In this document: positions 19,087 to 26,920 of the stretch, piece after piece
How positions within the stretch are numbered: the first letter of the stretch is position 1
How the letters are laid out: every line of letters starts with the position of its first letter
NCBI RefSeq assembly: GCF_014203395.1
Contig: NZ_JACHIW010000001.1
Span: forward strand, 2,170,001-2,234,000
DNA from: Saccharopolyspora phatthalungensis
GTDB taxonomy: Bacteria; Actinomycetota; Actinomycetes; Mycobacteriales; Pseudonocardiaceae
Length of the DNA stretch: 64,000 nt
Reading direction: 5' to 3'
Translations under genes and position numbers: made by a program
The notes under the pieces: model-generated
What the model saw: only the letters and a program-made list of their open reading frames with translations
Told to the model about the DNA's origin: nothing
Database searches by the model: none

Positions 19087-19182
19087 TTGTCCCCAGGTTG
19101 TCCCCAGCTGTGCGGAAGGCTCGCGGAAGTTATCCCCAGCTCAATTCAATCTATCCACAGGTTGTCCAGAGCTTTATCCACA
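19087..19182 (+). promoter_or_regulatory. Array of DnaA-box-like 9-mers upstream of dnaB
   Basis: Six sites lie in one orientation: TTGTCCCCA (19087), TTGTCCCCA (19098), TTATCCCCA (19130), CTATCCACA (19151), TTGTCCAGA (19162) and TTATCCACA (19174). The last is a perfect classical DnaA box. Starts are spaced 11, 32, 21, 11 and 12 bp, close to whole helical turns, so all face one side of the helix. Weaker relatives lie at 19018 (TTTTCCACG) and 19031. Known DnaA biology suggests control of dnaB expression or DnaA titration; this is inference. Confidence 0.65.
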
Positions 19183-19280
19183 GCTGGATTTGCCTGCTCC
19201 GGGCGGGCGATCTAGCTTCGCGCGCGGGCTCTCGCCCACTACGCGTGATCGTCTTGGCGCCGGAGGAGGTGACGGGTCCG

Positions 19281-21749
19281 GTGGCGGTGCCCGACGAGCG
19301 GGAGGATCCGTACTTCGCCAGCGAGGGCGGGTCCGGCAACAACACCTTCGAACGGCAGCCCCCGCAGGACCTCGCCGCGGAGCAGTCGGTCCTCGGCGGC
19401 ATGATGCTGAGCAAGGACGCGATCGCCGACGTCGTCGAGGTGTTGAGTCCCAACGACTTCTACCGGCCCGCGCACCAGGCGATCTACGACTGCGTTCTCG
19501 ACCTCTACGGGCGCGGTGAACCGGCGGACGCGATCACCGTGTCGGCCGAGCTGGAGCGCCGCCAGGAACTGCTCAAGGTCGGCGGCGCACCGTATCTACA
19601 CACCCTGATCGCCACCGTGCCCACGGCCGCGAACGCCGGTTATTACGCGGAAATCGTTTCGGAGAAGGCGATCCTGCGCCGCCTGGTGGAGGCGGGTACC
19701 CGGATCGTGCAGCTCGGCTACCACGGCTCCGAGGGCGCGGCGATCGAAGAGATCGTCGACCGCGCCCAGTCCGCGATCTACGACGTGACGGAGCGCCGGG
19801 CCAGCGAGGACTACCACGCCCTCGAAGAACTCCTCCAGCCGACGATGGACGAGATCGACGCCATCGCCTCCCGAGGGGGAGAATCCCAAGGCATCCCAAC
19901 GGGCTTCACCGACCTGGACGCCTTGACCAACGGCCTCCACCCAGGGCAAATGATCATCGTCGCGGCCCGACCAGGTGTGGGCAAGGCGCTGGCGCTCGAA
20001 ACACCGCTGCCGACCCCGGATGGCTGGACCACGATGGGTGAGGTCGCGGTCGGCGACTACCTGATCGGCGCGGACGGCAAACCGACCAAGGTCGTCGCGG
20101 CAACCGAGGTTATGCACGACCGGCCCTGCTACGAGGTCGAGTTCTCCGATGGCACGGTCATCACTGCCGATGCCCAACACCAGTGGTTGACCGGCACCCG
20201 GGCATCGCGGAAGTCGGCGCAAGCCGCTGCGGTCGGATACAACGGCTACCGCAACCAGCGAACCTTCGCGGAAGTGCGGACGACCGAGGAAATCGCGGCG
20301 ACCCTGCGCTGCGACACGGCCGATCGACGGCTCAACCACTCGGTGAACGCCGCACGGGCGCTCGACTTGCCGGAGCGAGATCTCCCCATCGCGCCCTATG
20401 TGCTGGGCGTCTGGCTGGGTGATGGCACATCGATGTCGGCTGCCTTCACGAGTGCCGATCCCGAGATCGCGATGTACGTGGAAGCGGAGGGTTACCACGC
20501 TCCGCGAGTGCGTGACCGTTACTACCGGATCCAACCGACGTGCGGTCTGCGCCAGGGCCAGGCATGCCGGAATGAGCCGGGAACTGTTCAAGCCCTGCTC
20601 CGGACGATGGGAGTACTGGGCAACAAGCACATCCCGGCCGAATACCTCCGGGGTTCCGAATCCCAACGCCGTGCGATTCTCGCGGGTCTTCTCGACACCG
20701 ACGGCACGGTGGCACCGAGCGGATCCGTGCAGTTCAGCGTGACGAGTGAGCGACTGGCACGCGATACGTACGAGCTCATCGTCGGCCTCGGCTATCGCTG
20801 CACCATGACGACCAAGAGGGTCCGTGGCCGAACGGAAGCGTCGTCCACGGCCTTCACGCTCACGTTTACCACGCAGGACGAGGTTTTCCGGCTGAACCGC
20901 AAGAAGTTGGTTCACAAGGAGCGCAACGCGCGTTCACCTCGGATGGTCGGCACTCGCTTCATCACTGACGTGCGGCTGGTGGCGAGCGTGCCGGTTCGGT
21001 GTGTGGAGGTGGACTCTTCGGACCACCTTTACCTGGCGAGCCGATCGATGATCCCGACCCACAACTCGACGCTCGGGTTGGACTTCGCCCGGTCGGCATC
21101 GGTGAAGCACGGGCTCGCGAGCGTCATCTTCTCGCTGGAAATGGGGCGCACCGAGATCGTCATGCGCATGCTCTCCGCCGAGGCCCGGATCCGGCTCGGC
21201 GACATGCGCGGTGGCCGGATGACCGACGACGACTGGACGCGGCTGGCGCGACGGATGAGCGAGATCAGCGAGGCGCCGCTGTTCGTCGACGACTCACCGA
21301 ACCTGACGATGATGGAGATCCGCGCGAAGGCCCGGCGGCTCAAGCAGCGCCACGACATCCAGCTGATCGTCGTGGACTACATGCAGCTGATGACCTCCGG
21401 CAAGCGCGTTGAGTCCAGGCAGCAGGAGGTCTCGGAGTTCTCCCGAAACCTCAAGCTGCTCGCCAAGGAGCTCGAAGTCCCGCTGATCGCGATCTCCCAG
21501 CTCAACCGAGGCCCGGAACAGCGAACGGACAAGAAGCCCCAACTATCCGACCTGCGCGAAAGTGGTTCGCTCGAACAGGATGCCGACATGGTGATCCTGA
21601 TCCACCGGCCGGATGCGTTCGAGCGAGACGATCCGCGAATGGGCGAAGCCGACCTGATCCTGGCCAAGCACCGCGCCGGTCCAACCGCAACGATCACCGT
21701 CGCCCACCAACTGCACTACAGCCGCTTCGTCGACATGGCCCAGGAATAA
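19281..21749 (+). CDS. dnaB: Replicative DNA helicase DnaB with in-frame intein
   Basis: Encoded as 822 aa: about 462 aa of helicase split by a 360-residue intein. The N-terminal domain starts MAVPDERED and contains PPQDLAAEQSVLGGMMLSKDA. The RecA-like domain has ARPGVGK interrupted by the intein and resuming at STLGLDFARS, then VVDYMQLM (Walker B) and the arginine-finger region near LAKHRAGPT. DnaB unwinds DNA ahead of the fork as a hexamer. GTG 19281 is chosen because homologues begin MAV and GGAGGAGGT (19262-19270) lies upstream; the frame is open further 5' through the DnaA-like boxes. Splicing must rejoin the P-loop Lys and Ser before the helicase can bind ATP. Confidence 0.95.
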   Translation: MAVPDEREDPYFASEGGSGNNTFERQPPQDLAAEQSVLGGMMLSKDAIADVVEVLSPNDFYRPAHQAIYDCVLDLYGRGEPADAITVSAELERRQELLKVGGAPYLHTLIATVPTAANAGYYAEIVSEKAILRRLVEAGTRIVQLGYHGSEGAAIEEIVDRAQSAIYDVTERRASEDYHALEELLQPTMDEIDAIASRGGESQGIPTGFTDLDALTNGLHPGQMIIVAARPGVGKALALETPLPTPDGWTTMGEVAVGDYLIGADGKPTKVVAATEVMHDRPCYEVEFSDGTVITADAQHQWLTGTRASRKSAQAAAVGYNGYRNQRTFAEVRTTEEIAATLRCDTADRRLNHSVNAARALDLPERDLPIAPYVLGVWLGDGTSMSAAFTSADPEIAMYVEAEGYHAPRVRDRYYRIQPTCGLRQGQACRNEPGTVQALLRTMGVLGNKHIPAEYLRGSESQRRAILAGLLDTDGTVAPSGSVQFSVTSERLARDTYELIVGLGYRCTMTTKRVRGRTEASSTAFTLTFTTQDEVFRLNRKKLVHKERNARSPRMVGTRFITDVRLVASVPVRCVEVDSSDHLYLASRSMIPTHNSTLGLDFARSASVKHGLASVIFSLEMGRTEIVMRMLSAEARIRLGDMRGGRMTDDDWTRLARRMSEISEAPLFVDDSPNLTMMEIRAKARRLKQRHDIQLIVVDYMQLMTSGKRVESRQQEVSEFSRNLKLLAKELEVPLIAISQLNRGPEQRTDKKPQLSDLRESGSLEQDADMVILIHRPDAFERDDPRMGEADLILAKHRAGPTATITVAHQLHYSRFVDMAQE
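19986..21065 (+). mobile_element. DnaB P-loop intein with LAGLIDADG homing endonuclease, class 3 features
   Basis: The insert lies between Lys and Ser of the Walker A GVGK-ST. Its first residue is Ala (ALALETPLPTPDGW), so the usual N-terminal Cys/Ser nucleophile is missing. It ends PTHN followed by Ser. Block B has TADAQHQW (Trp), block F has PVRCVEVD (internal Cys) and block G has the Thr of PTHN: together the Trp-Cys-Thr set of class 3 inteins, where the internal Cys makes the first attack. Two LAGLIDADG-type motifs (VLGVWLGDG and ILAGLLDTDG) mark a homing endonuclease that looks complete. The 1080-bp length is an exact multiple of 3. Confidence 0.9.
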
Positions 21750-21995
21750 CCCGCCTGTGTAGGGTCTCATTTTCGGCTGCACTTTCTCACGGATCGCTGC
21801 ACTTGGGCTGCACTTGTGCAGTCGACGTGAGATTGGGCCATCTGTGGTGGACGCGAGCACCGCAGTGCCCGTTCTTTGGGGCGAGAGCTTCACGGCAGCC
21901 TGACTGGTCGGATCACGTCCACGTCCGTCCGGCACACTCCGCGAGCTCGCGCGAGCTGCTGTGGCCCTCGGCCTACGCCGTGATAGGAGGCTCTG
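21750..21995. other. Intergenic region after dnaB with short direct repeats
   Basis: No gene is evident. GCTGCACTT occurs three times in one orientation (21776, 21796, 21807). TGTAGGGTCTCA at 21758-21769 is the reverse complement of the 12-mer that closes the long repeat at 23282-23326, and 10 of its bases match the one at 22555-22599. The right end contains a strong ATAGGAGG ribosome-binding site (21983-21990) for the disrupted DinB gene. Confidence 0.5.
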
Positions 21996-22473
21996 ATGGG
22001 TTCGTTCGATGTGCCGCTGGACGATGAGCGCCCAGCTCGATGCATTCGTCGAGGAATATCGCAGCGCCATTGAGGCGACTCTCGACGGTCTCACCGAGGA
22101 ACAGGTTCGCCGCCAGCTCGTCTCGTCGGCGACGACACTGCTAGGGCTGCTCAAGCACGTCACGTGGATGCAGCGGGTTTGGTTTGAGGAGTGCGTCGGC
22201 GGCACGTCCCGCCGGGAACTCGGCCTGGTGCAGAGTCCGGATGAATCCTTCCGACTCTCCGACGACGACACCGTCGCCTCGATCACGGCAGCCCACCGGG
22301 AAGCCTGTGCCATAGCCCGGACGGCGATCGCAGACCTGCCACTGGACGCCGTCGTGATGGGCCACCGGGCCGGACCGCGCACGCTTCGCTGGGTGTACCT
22401 GCAAGTTCTGCGGGAGCTGGCCCACCATTGCGGACACGCCGACATCCTGCGCGAACAGGTACTTGCAGACTGA
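21996..22473 (+). pseudogene. DinB/DUF664-family protein with N-terminal frameshift
   Basis: The well-placed start (ATAGGAGGCTCTG-ATG at 21996) encodes MGSFDVPLDDER, then runs out of frame. The next frame carries the rest of the fold from AQLDAFVEEYR (near 22024): TTLLGLLKHVTWMQRVWF, with a metal-type His, and ELAHHCGHADILRE with the other His ligands. The two pieces join naturally if two bases (GC) are restored after CGC near 22029. DinB-like proteins are metal-dependent thiol-transferases or of unknown role. It could still be translated from an internal ATG at 22021, which lacks a ribosome-binding site, or the shift could be a sequencing error. Confidence 0.65.
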
Positions 22474-22554
22474 GCTCTGAGACCAAGTCTTAGGAAATGC
22501 ACCCGGTCTTGAGACAGCGCGCGCGTGATCCTGACTGAGACAACCGGAGAAGCC

Positions 22555-22599
22555 GCAGGTCAAGCAAGATCAACATGTCACCCGATCTGAGACCCTATA
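22555..22599 (+). repeat. Long direct repeat A, possible solitary element end
   Basis: This segment starts GCAGGTCAAGCAAGATCAA and ends TGAGACCCTATA. It matches the segment at 23282-23326 at about 38 of 43 positions, in the same orientation, so the two copies bracket the GrpB-family gene. The terminal TGAGACCCTA also occurs inverted just after dnaB. No transposase gene accompanies any copy. Confidence 0.6.
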
Positions 22600-22644
22600 C
22601 CTGTAGGTGACCAGCAGTTGCGGCGCGGCTCTTAAAATGCGCCG

Positions 22645-23181
22645 ATGGCCATTGATATTGCGGAGTACGACGCTTCCTGGCCCGAACAGGGAGCCCAGGC
22701 TAGCGCGGAGTTGATCGACGCACTGCCCGGGCTGTTCCTGAACGTCGAGCAGGTGGGCAGCACCTCCGTACCGGGTCTGGCCGCCAAGCCGGTGATCGAT
22801 TTGATGGCGTCGGTTACGAGGCTGGACGACGTTACCGCCGACCGGGAGGCCGTGTTGGAGCGGCTGGGCTACCGGCCACAGGAGACCGGGATGCCCGAGC
22901 GGCTGTTCTACTACCGGAACACTGACGTCGGGCGGCGCAGCCACCACCTGCATATCGTTACCGCCGACACTTGGGGCACTCGTAACGAGCGGCTGTTCCG
23001 CGACCACCTGCGGATGCATCCGGAGGTGGCGGCCGAGTACGGAGAGCTGAAGCGGCGCGTCGCTGCTGAGGAAGACAACGGACTCGCCTACACCAAGCGC
23101 AAGACGGAGCTGATCCAACGCGCAGTCGACCACGAGCGTGCCGCCCGCGGCCTGCCCCTCGTGCCGGTTTGGGAGGAGTGA
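22645..23181 (+). CDS. GrpB family protein (UPF0157, nucleotidyltransferase-like)
   Basis: This 178-aa protein starts MAIDIAEYDASWPEQ. It has the GrpB signature VEQVGSTSVPGLAAKPVIDLMASV (GS-T and D-x-x-like nucleotidyltransferase residues) and RSHHLHIV further on. The biochemical function of the family is not settled; the fold resembles the KNTase superfamily. TAAAAT lies six bases before the ATG and there is no Shine-Dalgarno, so the message is probably leaderless. It sits between two copies of a 45-bp repeat, which may have brought it in. Confidence 0.88.
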   Translation: MAIDIAEYDASWPEQGAQASAELIDALPGLFLNVEQVGSTSVPGLAAKPVIDLMASVTRLDDVTADREAVLERLGYRPQETGMPERLFYYRNTDVGRRSHHLHIVTADTWGTRNERLFRDHLRMHPEVAAEYGELKRRVAAEEDNGLAYTKRKTELIQRAVDHERAARGLPLVPVWEE

Positions 23182-23281
23182 GCCCGACGCAGCGGCCGAC
23201 ACCGCTTGGTGCGCCTCCGAAGAAATGCCACGAAACTGAGACTGACCTTGACCTGTCAACAGGTGAGAAAACAACAAACGC

Positions 23282-23326
23282 GCAGGTCAAACAAGATCAA
23301 GATGTCACGCGGTTTGAGACCCTACA
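23282..23326 (+). repeat. Long direct repeat B, possible solitary element end
   Basis: This is the second copy of the repeat at 22555-22599 (about 38/43 identity), ending TGAGACCCTACA. A short palindrome CCTGTCAACAGG lies just upstream, near 23252. The orientation matches copy A, so the pair does not define one intact element with inverted ends; either two elements have decayed or the repeats flank a mobilised cassette. Confidence 0.6.
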
Positions 23327-23638
23327 GTCAGCGGCCTGCGCTGCTCCGGTCTTGGTCCCGATTTGAGAGCCACCGTACTGTCGGCTGCGCTGGTTCGCTG
23401 CTTCGCGGAACGAGCTCCGATGATCGGGTTGACGACATCGGCGGGGTTGTCGGGGGCATGCCCGAGACTCGGGTCTGTGCCCGAGTTTGGAATCACGACC
23501 AGCGAGTCCGCGCTGGAAGATCCGCGGAAAGGCTTTGGACCTGGGGTCGGCGATCGCGCGACGGAATTTGCTGTTTCCGCAAAGAACTTTGCCCGAATTT
23601 TGCCGCCCGGGGCAGGGTTGTAGTCGGAGGTGGTCACG
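23327..23638. other. Intergenic DNA without recognisable genes
   Basis: No convincing coding frame, hairpin or promoter is seen on either strand. Codon-position GC bias is weak, as expected of decayed or non-coding sequence next to the repeats. Confidence 0.35.
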
Positions 23639-23785
23639 ATGACCCGACAGCAACGGCCCGGCGACACCCGGGGCGGAAACACCGAGGACACCGCGGACTC
23701 CCGGTTCCGGCCGGAAGCCCTTCTCGAACGAGTCGGAAGCGTGCGTTTGCGCGCTCGTCATGAGGATCGACGGCATGGCTTCTGA
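23639..23785 (+). CDS. Possible 48-aa small protein
   Basis: ATG at 23639 is preceded by CGGAGGTGG at good spacing. The frame encodes a hydrophilic, Arg-rich peptide (MTRQQRPGDTRGGNTEDTAD start) with no known motif. It overlaps the start of the methyltransferase gene, as coupled genes do, and may serve mainly to bring ribosomes to that start, which lacks its own Shine-Dalgarno. Confidence 0.3.
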   Translation: MTRQQRPGDTRGGNTEDTADSRFRPEALLERVGSVRLRARHEDRRHGF

Positions 23786-24407
23786 CGATCGCCGCGAGGC
23801 GCCGACGACGTACCAGGAGCTCTGGGACCGGACTTACCTAAGCCGCGAGCAGCTCTTCAGCGGCTCGCCGAACGGGGTGCTCGTCACCGAGGTGCCCGGC
23901 CTGCCGCCGGGGCAGGCGCTCGACGTGGGATGCGGCGAAGGCGCCGACGCGCTCTGGTTGGCCCGGCGCGGATGGCAGGTCACTGCGGTGGATGTTTCCC
24001 AGGTCGCGTTGGAGCGCGCTGCCCGAGCCGCAGGTGGTCACGGCGTCGCTTGGACACGCGCCGACCTGACCGCCACGGCCCCACCGGCCGACGCGTTCGA
24101 CCTGGTGTCGCTGCAGTATTTTCCGCTTCCGCACCAGCCGGACCACAGCGCTTTGCGCGGCTTGCTGGCGGCAGTCGCGCCGGGCGGCACACTTCTGGTC
24201 GTCGGCCACGACCCTGCTGAGGTGCCGCCGGACAATGAGCACGGGTTCGACCCGGGTGACTACTACCAACCCAGCGAGATCGCCGCGCTCCTCGACGAAA
24301 ACTGGACCGTCCTGATCGACGAAACCCGCCCGCGAACCGCTCCCGCCCCGGCGGGCACACACCACGCCCACGACATGGTCCTCCGCGCGCAGCGCCATCG
24401 GTGCTAG
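23760..24407 (+). CDS. Class I SAM-dependent methyltransferase
   Basis: At up to 215 aa, residues about 55-70 carry motif I (ALDVGCGEGADALWLARRG) and VTAVDVSQ is motif II. FDLVSLQYFPLP and LLAAVAPGGTLLVVGHD are the later Rossmann strands. The TYQELWDRTYLSREQLFSGSPNG N-terminus resembles the tellurite/thiopurine methyltransferase-like group, but the acceptor is unknown. The start could be the ATG at 23760 or 23775. The upstream small frame overlaps it. Confidence 0.82.
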   Translation: MRIDGMASDDRREAPTTYQELWDRTYLSREQLFSGSPNGVLVTEVPGLPPGQALDVGCGEGADALWLARRGWQVTAVDVSQVALERAARAAGGHGVAWTRADLTATAPPADAFDLVSLQYFPLPHQPDHSALRGLLAAVAPGGTLLVVGHDPAEVPPDNEHGFDPGDYYQPSEIAALLDENWTVLIDETRPRTAPAPAGTHHAHDMVLRAQRHRC

Positions 24408-24647
24408 AAACGCGCCGTTCAATGATCGGGTGACGGGAAAAGCGGATTCCCGGCTTGTCAACGGGATCCCGGCGCTACAAGCCACCGGGTTCAGCCTCGA
24501 GACACATCTCGTCGAGTGCCTGCGCGCCGGTCGCGCACAGATTCGATCGAGCCTTACCGGCGCAAGCTCGCGGAGGTGGACTGTCTTATGTGGATTCGGC
24601 ACACTCGCGGTCGGCGGCGTCGTCCAGGCCGTCACCTGCCTGTGCGC

Positions 24648-25073
24648 TCAGGTCGCACCCGCCACGAAGATGCAGAACGGATGCCCGGCGGGGTCGGCGT
24701 AGACGCGCAGAGGCTCCTCGGGATCGTCGGACCGGTCGCGGAGCAGGCGGGCACCGAGGGCCAAGGCCCGCTCGTGCTGGACGTCGAGATTTGCCGGAGT
24801 CGGCACCGTCAGGTCGAGGTGCAGTTGCTGCGGGCGCGGGCCCGCCTGCCACGTCGCTTCCGGCAGCTCGATCACCTGCTGGAACGCCACCCGGAGGCGA
24901 CCGTCGGCGTCGAGCAGCACTAGCCAGTCCTGCCCCGCCGGGTCCGGCTCGCCGGGGGCCGGCGGCTCGTCCCCAGGGCGGTATCGGAAGCCCAGCAGTC
25001 GGCGGTAGAACTCCGCCAGCGCCCGCGCATCGGTGCAGTCCAAGACGATCTGCCGAAGCACTGGAAAGTCCAC
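24648..25073 (-). CDS. VOC-superfamily (glyoxalase/dioxygenase-like) protein, 141 aa
   Basis: The GTG at 25073 follows GGAGGTGG and gives VDFPVLRQIVLDCTDARALAEFY, the first beta-alpha-beta module of a vicinal-oxygen-chelate protein. The second module holds QQLHLDLTV and VYADPAGHPFCIF. This pattern is typical of the actinobacterial glyoxalase-like group of unknown substrate. It lies just downstream of a decayed methyltransferase on the same strand, whose shifted frame runs into it. Confidence 0.83.
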   Translation of the reverse strand: MDFPVLRQIVLDCTDARALAEFYRRLLGFRYRPGDEPPAPGEPDPAGQDWLVLLDADGRLRVAFQQVIELPEATWQAGPRPQQLHLDLTVPTPANLDVQHERALALGARLLRDRSDDPEEPLRVYADPAGHPFCIFVAGAT

Positions 25074-25123
25074 CGAACCACCTCCGTCGGCGAGTCTGCC
25101 ACCGCTCGGTGTCCGGCTCGACC

Positions 25124-25763
25124 TCAAAGCTGAGCAGGTGGTTTGCGGGCCAGGAGGTGGGCCTGCGAGGTTCGCTCGGTCTCGTCGGCTTCGCACCAAC
25201 CGGGCGGGCACGACGAATCCGGCGTCGCACAGCAACTCGGCGAGCCGATTCGGCGGCCACCGGTGGAAATCCAGCCCCTCCGCGCGGCCGAACGCCTCGG
25301 CGATGTGCTGCGGCTCGTCGCCGACCCGAAAGGCAAGCAGCAGGTGGCCGCCCAGGAAGTAGAACTCGCTCAGCACCAGCGGCACCAGCTCCGGCAGCGT
25401 GTGGATGATCGAGTACCAGCCGACGACGCCAGCAACCACGCCGTCGGCCTGCTCCAGGGCGTTCATCGAACCCTCGTCGAACCGCAGGCCGGATGCGACC
25501 GCGTTGCCACTGCCACCATTTCCGCCGATAAATCCATGCTGCGGACGTCCAAGCCAAGAGAATGCAGGTGTGCGGCCACATTGCCGAGCCCGCACCCGAC
25601 GTCGGTGACCGGTCCACCCCCGTCACCCCGCACGAGCTCGGCAAACGTACCGAGCATCGCGCGGCCCAGCGGCCTGGCTTCGAATTCGGTCTTGAAGTGC
25701 GCTGCGACGTCAACGTCAACGGCGTCGTAACCAGCGCGAACCGAAGTAGGCGAGTTCGGTCAT
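25124..25763 (-). pseudogene. SAM-dependent methyltransferase broken by at least three frameshifts
   Basis: Reading leftward from ATG 25763 (MTELAYF), the homologous sequence continues in another frame as SVRAGYDAVDVDVAAHFK and PVTDVGCGLGNVAAHL (SAM motif I) to RSHP. It then moves to a third frame (LRFDEGSMNALEQADGVVAG, WYSIIHTLPE) and again to one encoding EADETERTSQAHLLARKP before a stop at 25124. Each junction is healed by a one- or two-base change, two of them in short G runs. The assembled protein would be about 210 aa, normal for the family. Three shifts make a functional product very unlikely unless they are sequence errors. Confidence 0.75.
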
Positions 25764-25954
25764 GACCAAGAACAGTAGCTTGGGAATCCGATGCAGGTGC
25801 CCGGTCATGGGCTCTGACCTGGGGCCAAGGTTCGTCCAGTATGACCGTGATTGACTCCTCTGCCCGGCCCTAATGGCCCTTGTGTGGCCCGAAGTGGCTG
25901 GAGCCCGGACGGCTTCACGCTGACCGGTCCGGCTGTCCGGAACGGCCGCAGTAG

Positions 25955-26452
25955 GTGACCGTCATAGGCCGGTTGGCAAGCCGACCCGGAGCGGAGTGCA
26001 ACGAGCCTGATTCTGAGTTGCTGATGGCTGCGGCGGTCCTGCATGACGTCGGTTATGCGCCACACCTGGTAGACACGGGTTTCCATCCGCTCGACGGCGC
26101 GCGGTTCCTTCGGGCAGTCGGCGCAAATGAGCGGTTGTGCGCAATAGTGGCGCATCACTCGGGTGCCAGGGTTGAGGCGGCGATTCGTGGACTTTCGGAT
26201 GAGTTGGCTGAGCTTGCTGATGAGCGGAGTCCGTTGCGGGATGCTTTGTGGTACTGCGACATGACGACTGGGCCGGATGGGCAGCGGTTGACGTTCGATG
26301 AGCGAGTCGCCGAGATCGAACGGCGGTACGAGCCGGGGTCGGTGACGCGGTGGTTCTTAGCTGAGGGCTATGACGAGTTGGAGGCCGCGGTGCAGCGGAC
26401 GACTCGGCGGCTCGTTGCTGCGGGACTGGCTATTGCTGATCAGCCGATGTAG
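25955..26452 (+). CDS. HD-domain phosphohydrolase, probably 5'-truncated
   Basis: The 165-aa frame contains the HD motif AAAVLHDVGYAP followed by DTGFHPLDGARFLR and IVAHHSGA, the metal-ligand pattern of small HD hydrolases. The expected N-terminal helix with the first conserved His (H-x-x-x-V-x) is missing or replaced by SRPGAECNE, so the 5' end may be deleted or recombined. The GTG start has no good Shine-Dalgarno. The last 13 bp overlap the convergent NUDIX gene. Confidence 0.65.
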   Translation: MTVIGRLASRPGAECNEPDSELLMAAAVLHDVGYAPHLVDTGFHPLDGARFLRAVGANERLCAIVAHHSGARVEAAIRGLSDELAELADERSPLRDALWYCDMTTGPDGQRLTFDERVAEIERRYEPGSVTRWFLAEGYDELEAAVQRTTRRLVAAGLAIADQPM

Positions 26453-26910
26453 GGCTCAGTGCGCTGTTGGAGGCCGTGTTCGATGCGGAGGCGGTTGGCC
26501 TGGCCGATGTTGAGAGTGGTGATGTCTGCGGGGTTTAGCCAGTGGACTTCTTTGCTTTCGCTGCTGGTGCGGGGTGTGCCGCCGATGGGGCGGGCGCGGA
26601 AGCAGAGGGAGAACTCTTGGCGGACTTCGCCGTCGTCGTAGGCGATGACGTGGCCGGGGTCGGAGTAGACGCCTATGAGCTCGGTGATCTCGATGTTGAT
26701 GCCGGTTTCTTCGGCGGTTTCGCGGATGGCCGCCTGGGCGACGGTTTCGCCGATGTCTTGTGCGCCTCCGGGGATGGCGTACTGGTCGTTGTCGGTTCGG
26801 CGGATCATCAGGACTCGGTCGGCGTCGTCTTGGACGAAGGCAGCGACCGCGACGACGATGCTGTTGGCCGTCGGGGCGGTGGGGTCGTTGTAGTAGTCGC
26901 GTTTGGGCAC
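26440..26910 (-). CDS. NUDIX hydrolase, 156 aa
   Basis: The Nudix box is complete: G-x5-ETVAQAAIRETAEETGI at residues about 54-76, preceded by QYAIPGGAQD. It would hydrolyse a nucleoside-diphosphate-linked compound; the substrate is not inferable. TAGACA lies seven bases before the GTG at 26910, with no Shine-Dalgarno, suggesting a leaderless transcript. GC is visibly lower than in the core genes, consistent with an accessory origin. Confidence 0.9.
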   Translation of the reverse strand: MPKRDYYNDPTAPTANSIVVAVAAFVQDDADRVLMIRRTDNDQYAIPGGAQDIGETVAQAAIRETAEETGINIEITELIGVYSDPGHVIAYDDGEVRQEFSLCFRARPIGGTPRTSSESKEVHWLNPADITTLNIGQANRLRIEHGLQQRTEPYIG

Positions 26911-26920
26911 GTCAGCGTGT

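Noticed and set aside
19018..19182. Chromosomal origin oriC at the DnaA-box-like cluster
   Set aside because: Actinobacterial oriC lies between dnaA and dnaN, which are not here, and there is no AT-rich unwinding region. A regulatory or titration array is more likely.
19098..19280. DnaB start upstream of GTG 19281
   Set aside because: The frame is open to 19098, but the added residues are encoded by the DnaA-like boxes, match no DnaB N-terminus and lack a ribosome-binding site.
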